This document shows positions 59,902 through 64,000 of a stretch of DNA of 64,000 bases, piece after piece. A program made the position numbers and the translations under genes. How positions within the stretch are numbered: position 1 is the first letter of the stretch; every line of letters starts with the position of its first letter. The notes under the pieces were generated by a model, which was given only the letters and a program-made list of their open reading frames with translations, ran no database searches and had not been told where the DNA came from. This DNA is from Lacicoccus halitifaciens (GTDB taxonomy: Bacteria > Bacillota > Bacilli > Staphylococcales > Salinicoccaceae), in the NCBI RefSeq assembly GCF_040544485.1, contig NZ_JBDZDV010000001.1, positions 496,001 through 560,000 of the forward strand, given 5' to 3'.

Positions 59902-60807
59902 ATGGGCTTTTATAAAAATCATGAGAAGGAAATATTGACGCTGCATCTGATTTCTCAGATACTCGGAAAGATTAAATTGGAATGTGCACCGAAGGAGCCG
60001 CAATGGGAGCATGTCATTTTGGAGATAACGACCCGTGGTTTTTCCACAGGCAGTCTGAAGTGCAATGATATTTACTTTGAAATTGAAGCGAACCTCGCAG
60101 ATCATATCATCACCATCAGAACAATCGACAATGAAAACAACATCCAGATGACCGATGGCAAATCCATCCGTGACTACTATTATGAACTCATTACTGTGAC
60201 GCAGGACCTCGGCCTTGATATCACGATCAACACCAGGCCGCAGGAAATGAAGTCCGCCGTCCCGTTCGAGTCGGATACGGAGCACCATCACTATGACCGG
60301 GAAACCGCCATTGAAGTGCTTAAATGGTTTCATTTCGCAAAAGATACGGAGATGAAATTCATCGCACCGCTCAGGAACAGGAAAGTCCATCCCGGCTTGT
60401 TCTGGGGCACTTTCGATGTCTCCTGCATCCTCGTCTATAATGAATACCGGCCATTTCCGGATGATTCGAAGGTGATCGAGCGGGCAGCGTTCGATGAGCA
60501 GATGATCGAATTCGGCTTCTGGCTCGGGGATCATGACTTCGATAATCCGACATTCTTCGTTCTGCCCTACCCTTTCGTCGATGGAGAAGAACTGGATGTG
60601 ACGGGGGATTTCCCTTCAGGCGCCTATTTCAACAAAAGGATGGCTGAATATATTATGGAGATCAAAACCGATGTCGGCGAACCGGATGCCGAAACGGTCC
60701 TCGACTTCTTTCACGCCTCATTCAAGGAGGCTGCCGATTATCTCGGCTCACCTGACCTTGAATATAACTATAAGGATTTGAAGATGGATGACCATACCGG
60801 TGATTGA
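59902..60807 (+). CDS. DUF5996 family protein
   Basis: Soluble 301-aa protein with the DUF5996 pattern: LILEITTRGFSTGSL-like VILEITTRGFSTGSL near residue 43, IRTIDNE, a central LRNRKVHPGLFWGTFDVS and FGFWLGDHDFDNPTFFVLPYPF near residue 215, each quoted in part. Family function is unknown. ATG 59902 is chosen because GAGGTGAT sits six bases upstream. Monocistronic, divergent from comC, ending at a bidirectional terminator. Confidence 0.78.
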   Translation: MGFYKNHEKEILTLHLISQILGKIKLECAPKEPQWEHVILEITTRGFSTGSLKCNDIYFEIEANLADHIITIRTIDNENNIQMTDGKSIRDYYYELITVTQDLGLDITINTRPQEMKSAVPFESDTEHHHYDRETAIEVLKWFHFAKDTEMKFIAPLRNRKVHPGLFWGTFDVSCILVYNEYRPFPDDSKVIERAAFDEQMIEFGFWLGDHDFDNPTFFVLPYPFVDGEELDVTGDFPSGAYFNKRMAEYIMEIKTDVGEPDAETVLDFFHASFKEAADYLGSPDLEYNYKDLKMDDHTGD

Positions 60808-60825
60808 CGCTTTATAAAACAAAAA

Positions 60826-60857
60826 AAAGAGACCTTTTAAAAAGGTCTCTTCTTTAT
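60826..60857. terminator. Bidirectional terminator
   Basis: Stem AAGAGACCTTTT/AAAAGGTCTCTT with a minimal loop, A-run before and T-rich tail after; serves the DUF5996 gene on plus and hsp20 on minus. Confidence 0.85.
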
Positions 60858-60859
60858 TT

Positions 60860-61294
60860 CTATCCTTCTTTTATCTCGATTGACTTCCGCTTGTTCTTCT
60901 CAAGCTTCGGCAGTGAGAGTGACAGTATGCCGTCCTTGAAGGAGGCATCGATGTTGTCCTCATCGACGTTACTGATCGAATACATCCGCTTCACGTTGCT
61001 GAAGGATCTTTCCTTCTGGATGACCCTGCCTTCATTATCTTTTGCTTCGTTCATCATATTGTTTTCCGCTTTGATTGTAAGCAGGCCGTTTTCATAGGAT
61101 ACATCGATCGCATCTTTCGTAAAGCCCGGCAGTTCTGCAGTCAATTCGTAGCGGTCTTCCATTTCCTTGATGTCGGTTCTGACACTTTTCGTTTCCGGGA
61201 AGTTGCTGAAGAACTGTCTGCCGAAATCCCTGAACATTTCACTTGGACTCATATCAAAGTAATCTCTGTTGAATGGTTTCATATCATAAGCCAT
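60860..61294 (-). CDS. Small heat shock protein, Hsp20/alpha-crystallin family
   Basis: ATP-independent holdase chaperone of 144 aa. An alpha-crystallin domain runs from about residue 38 (VRTDIKEMEDRYELTAELPGF in part) to 135 (DGILSLSLPKLEK), with ELPGFTKDAIDVSYENGLLTI and a C-terminal IEI anchor motif. It is the second gene behind a promoter overlapped by a CtsR operator, so it should be heat-induced. A 62-aa protein gene precedes it by 25 bases. Confidence 0.92.
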   Translation of the reverse strand: MAYDMKPFNRDYFDMSPSEMFRDFGRQFFSNFPETKSVRTDIKEMEDRYELTAELPGFTKDAIDVSYENGLLTIKAENNMMNEAKDNEGRVIQKERSFSNVKRMYSISNVDEDNIDASFKDGILSLSLPKLEKNKRKSIEIKEG

Positions 61295-61319
61295 AACATA
61301 TCACTCCTTAGTATAGAAA

Positions 61320-61508
61320 TTAACTGGTTTTCCTGCTAATTTGCCTAACTAAATCGATTGAGTCTAAATACTCTTCCCAACTGCGGAACCCTTCAGCTTC
61401 AACAAAAGCGCCGCCGGAGAGTGCTTCACTCCTGCAGCTTTCCCCATGCTGCTCCAAATGCTTCAGAGGTGTACCTTTTTCATTGATATACATGTTTTCC
61501 AATGCCAT
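61320..61508 (-). CDS. 62-aa protein of unknown function in the CtsR-controlled Hsp20 operon
   Basis: Starts MALENMYINEKGTPLKHLEQ with a strong GGGAGGAG upstream of ATG 61508. The second half (FRSWEEYLDSIDLVRQIS) is helical and charged; no membrane segment, no known motif. It is the first gene after a promoter with a CtsR site and is followed by hsp20, so it is very probably expressed during heat or protein-damage stress. Function unknown. Confidence 0.72.
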   Translation of the reverse strand: MALENMYINEKGTPLKHLEQHGESCRSEALSGGAFVEAEGFRSWEEYLDSIDLVRQISRKTS

Positions 61509-61549
61509 ACCAACTCCTCCCAAACATTATGATATCTTTTTACAATTAT

Positions 61550-61579
61550 TTTATATCACATTGGTCAAAATAGGTCAAT
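61550..61579 (-). promoter_or_regulatory. Hsp20 operon promoter overlapped by a CtsR operator
   Basis: Minus strand promoter TTGACC (61578-61573), 17-base spacer, TATAAA (61555-61550). On plus, GGTCAAA-ATA-GGTCAAT (61563-61579) matches the CtsR heptad repeat with one mismatch and covers the -35 box. CtsR bound there would block the polymerase until heat releases it. Confidence 0.85.
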
Positions 61580-61605
61580 AAAAACGCTTTTGATTTTTTA
61601 ACTTT

Positions 61606-62499
61606 TTATACGAACGAACTGCCGAGCACGCTGTTCACATCGTTCACCACGACAAAGGCGTCTTCATCATATTTCTTGATGAGCCGCTTCAGCCTGACCA
61701 GCCTCGATTTATTGATGACGACATACAGTATGTCCGTCTCTTCCTTGGAATAAAACCCCTTGCCGTTCACCATCGTCACACCCCGGCCGATTTCGCTGTT
61801 GATCAATGTGCCGAGCGCTTCCGGTTTTGATGATACGATCGTGATCGCCTTCTTCGGATTCAGACCCTCGATGACGAAGTCCATCACTTTGACCGCCGTG
61901 AACATCGCAACGACCGTAAGCAGCACCTGCTGGACTGAAAGCACCGTCAGGCTGAGCAGGATGACGAGCATATCGACTGCGAGTATCGCGTTTGCGATTT
62001 TGATGTCCAGATATTTATTGGCGATCCGCCCGATGATCGCAGAACCTGCCGTGGTCGCTCCGATTCTGATGACCAGCCCGTTGCCGAGCCCGATCAGCAG
62101 GCCGCCAAACAATACATTGAGCATGATTTCATCGTTCTCGATCGACCATGAACCGGTCACCCCGAGGAAAAACGACATCATGATGACCGCAAAAATTGTG
62201 TAGTACATCGCCCTTTTCGACAGGAACCTGAATCCGATGATCAGCAGTATGCCATTTAAGATCAATGTTGAAACTGCCAGTGGTATGTCGAATGCGTAAA
62301 AGAAGATGATGGAAAGTCCAGTGACGCCGCCCTCACCCAGGTTTCCTGCAATCATGAAGACGTTTATCCCCACTGAAAATATGAATGCTCCTGCGATGAC
62401 CGACAAAATATTCACCAGAGTCTCCAGGGTGATCTTTGGTGTCCGCATCAGTTTTATCTTTTCAAAATTAAGTTTTTTATTTCTTCTGTTATTTTTCAT
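61606..62499 (-). CDS. YitT family membrane protein (DUF161 + DUF2179)
   Basis: The 297-aa protein has five or six membrane segments in the first 200 residues (GINVFMIAGNLGEGGVTGLS is the family mark), then a soluble DUF2179 domain (KGFYSKEETDILYVVINK, RLKRLIKKYDEDAFVVV). A positively charged N-terminus precedes helix 1. AAGGAGG lies before the ATG. Widespread in Firmicutes, substrate or role unknown. Confidence 0.87.
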   Translation of the reverse strand: MKNNRRNKKLNFEKIKLMRTPKITLETLVNILSVIAGAFIFSVGINVFMIAGNLGEGGVTGLSIIFFYAFDIPLAVSTLILNGILLIIGFRFLSKRAMYYTIFAVIMMSFFLGVTGSWSIENDEIMLNVLFGGLLIGLGNGLVIRIGATTAGSAIIGRIANKYLDIKIANAILAVDMLVILLSLTVLSVQQVLLTVVAMFTAVKVMDFVIEGLNPKKAITIVSSKPEALGTLINSEIGRGVTMVNGKGFYSKEETDILYVVINKSRLVRLKRLIKKYDEDAFVVVNDVNSVLGSSFV

Positions 62500-62754
62500 A
62501 ATGAACCTCCTTATATGCGCCGTACTGAATACCGCCGACTAATGATAATGTATAGGGCTCATTGAATACAATACTTTCATTAATGTTCCTAATTATTAAA
62601 TTATTATAATGAAGTTTTTCTGTCACAATTCAGGTAGCATCCCTGCTAAAAGTATATTTCATTATAAAATCCTTCGAATTCCGTCATAAATATAGTATGG
62701 CTTATAATTTATATGTATAATGGAATTAAACTTCAAAAGAAAAGGGGTCTCTTC

Positions 62755-63945
62755 ATGAATGTTCAGCCGCACAGACAAAGTGGGCCCGCGGAAGACAGGA
62801 TCTGGACCCGTGATTTCGTCTTCGTCTGCCTGGCCAACTTTTTTGTGTTTTTCGGTTTCCAGATGACTTTGCCGACCCTCCCCCTCTTTTTAAAAGAGCT
62901 CGGCGGGAATGATCAGCTCGTCGGGCTGATCGTCGGTATATTCACGTTCTCTGCGCTTCTGCTCAGGCCGTATGCGGGACACGCTCTGGAATCAAAGGGC
63001 CGGAAGTTCGTCTATATGACCGGCCTTGCCGTCTTCGTCCTGTCGATTGCGAGCTACAGCTTCATTTCAAGCATATTGTTTTTATTCATTTTAAGGATCG
63101 TCCAGGGGATGGGATGGGGGTTTTCAACCACTGCAGGCGGTACAATCGCAACGGACATCATCCCGCCGAAGCGGCGCGGCGAGGGTCTTGGATATTTCGG
63201 CTTATCAGGCAACCTGGCACTTGCGCTTGGACCGACGCTCGGCCTGACGCTTGTCGGAGTGATATCATTTCCCCAGCTGTTCCTGATATGTGCGGCATGC
63301 GGTTTGATGGCACTGCTTTTTGCTTCAAGAATCCGTTATAAGAAAGTGGAGGCGTCAGAAACGAGGGCCGCAAAACTCAAATTCGACATTTTTGAGAAGA
63401 CCGCCATCAAGCCCTCCATTCTGCTATTCTTCATCACGGCGACTTTCGGCGGTATTGCGACGTTCCTTCCGATCTTTGCGATAGAACGCGGCATCCAGGG
63501 TATTGAGCTGTATTTCCTGCTGTATGCGGCATTCCTGATGATCTCGAGGACGTTTGCTGGCAGGATATATGACAGGAGAGGTCACTTGTATGTGTTCATG
63601 CCGGGTGCTTTCATGATCTTCATCGCAATGCTGCTGCTCGCATGGCTGCCGAACACCACCGTCCTGCTGATCGCCGCTTCCCTGTACGGCCTCGGTTTCG
63701 GCAGCGTCCAGCCGGCGCTCCAGGCATGGTCCGTGGAAAATGCACCTGCCAACAGGCGCGGGATGGCGAATGCCACCTTCTTCTCATTCTTCGACCTCGG
63801 CATCGGCCTCGGCGCGATATTGTTCGGCCAGATGGCATTCATGTTCGGCTATGCGTCGATTTATGCCGCTTCCGCAGGTTCCGTCCTGATGGCGATGATC
63901 ATCTACATACTGCTTTATATACGGGCGAAGAGGATGCATGCTTAA
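62755..63945 (+). CDS. Major facilitator superfamily transporter
   Basis: The 396-aa protein has twelve hydrophobic segments. The MFS motif A appears as RPYAGHALESKGRK in the loop between helices 2 and 3, and a second copy as GRIYDRRGH in the other half. VQGMGWGFSTTAGGTIATDI resembles motif C of drug antiporters. ATG 62755 follows AAAGGGG. Drug or metabolite efflux is likely; the cargo is unknown. Ends at a strong terminator. Confidence 0.85.
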   Translation: MNVQPHRQSGPAEDRIWTRDFVFVCLANFFVFFGFQMTLPTLPLFLKELGGNDQLVGLIVGIFTFSALLLRPYAGHALESKGRKFVYMTGLAVFVLSIASYSFISSILFLFILRIVQGMGWGFSTTAGGTIATDIIPPKRRGEGLGYFGLSGNLALALGPTLGLTLVGVISFPQLFLICAACGLMALLFASRIRYKKVEASETRAAKLKFDIFEKTAIKPSILLFFITATFGGIATFLPIFAIERGIQGIELYFLLYAAFLMISRTFAGRIYDRRGHLYVFMPGAFMIFIAMLLLAWLPNTTVLLIAASLYGLGFGSVQPALQAWSVENAPANRRGMANATFFSFFDLGIGLGAILFGQMAFMFGYASIYAASAGSVLMAMIIYILLYIRAKRMHA

Positions 63946-63962
63946 AGTTCAATCGATTAAAA

Positions 63963-63993
63963 TAAGCAGCGCTCATATGAGCGCTGCTTTTTT
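63963..63993 (+). terminator. Terminator after the MFS gene
   Basis: Perfect stem AAGCAGCGCTCA/TGAGCGCTGCTT with almost no loop and six T residues. Confidence 0.88.
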
Positions 63994-64000
63994 CAGTCAG

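Overview
The window is a chromosomal segment of a low-to-mid-GC Firmicute of the family Staphylococcaceae. By eye the GC content is close to 50%, which fits Salinicoccus or a related halotolerant genus better than Staphylococcus proper; that genus-level call is inference. The family call rests on synteny: hisS-aspS, lytH, dtd, rel, apt, recJ, secDF, yajC, tgt, queA, ruvB, ruvA, obgE, rpmA, prp, rplU, mreD, mreC and later radC-comC run in staphylococcal order on the minus strand. L27 also carries the Firmicute N-terminal extension that the neighbouring Prp protease removes.

Layout. Positions 1-4255: threonine branch genes (hom-thrC-thrB on minus, from a clear promoter) divergent from an aspartokinase. 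4294-7777: an ABC1/UbiB-type kinase, CymR and RarA. 7778-8131: an AT-rich stretch without a clear gene. 8132-13792: an accessory catabolic block (NAD-dependent hydroxyacid dehydrogenase, YciI protein, acetamidase/formamidase, lactate-permease-type carrier, gamma-glutamyltranspeptidase). 14019-33926: the core translation, stringent-response, repair, secretion and cell-shape block. It starts with a T-box leader in front of hisS-aspS and contains a consensus promoter and an L21-type leader in front of rplU-prp-rpmA.

Positions 33927-57890 form an accessory island of about 24 kb between mreC and the radC-comC pair, which are close neighbours in staphylococci. It holds a BmrCD-like heterodimeric ABC exporter behind a small leader ORF and tandem terminators, a universal stress protein, an SDR, a SAM-riboswitch-controlled methionine transporter with an aminotransferase, a 42-bp-repeat coiled-coil gene, BstA, YkvI, several GNATs, MazEF, a HAD phosphatase, a YihY protein, RtcB coupled to an M20 amidohydrolase, and a CarD-type regulator.

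The most interesting item is a pair of related, apparently undescribed small RNA genes, same strand, at 34013-34133 and 56829-56977. Each has its own promoter, a shared 5' sequence, two hairpins whose stems covary, a shared AT-rich linker and a terminator. They lie at the two ends of the island. The second is the BmrB-like leader, where codons of a 27-aa ORF can pair with the 5' arm of the downstream terminator.

Positions 57891-63945 hold a phage-type small protein, radC, comC with an operator-like repeat region, a DUF5996 gene, a CtsR-controlled small heat shock operon, a YitT protein and an MFS transporter. All coordinates and structures were read by eye; no database or folding program was used.
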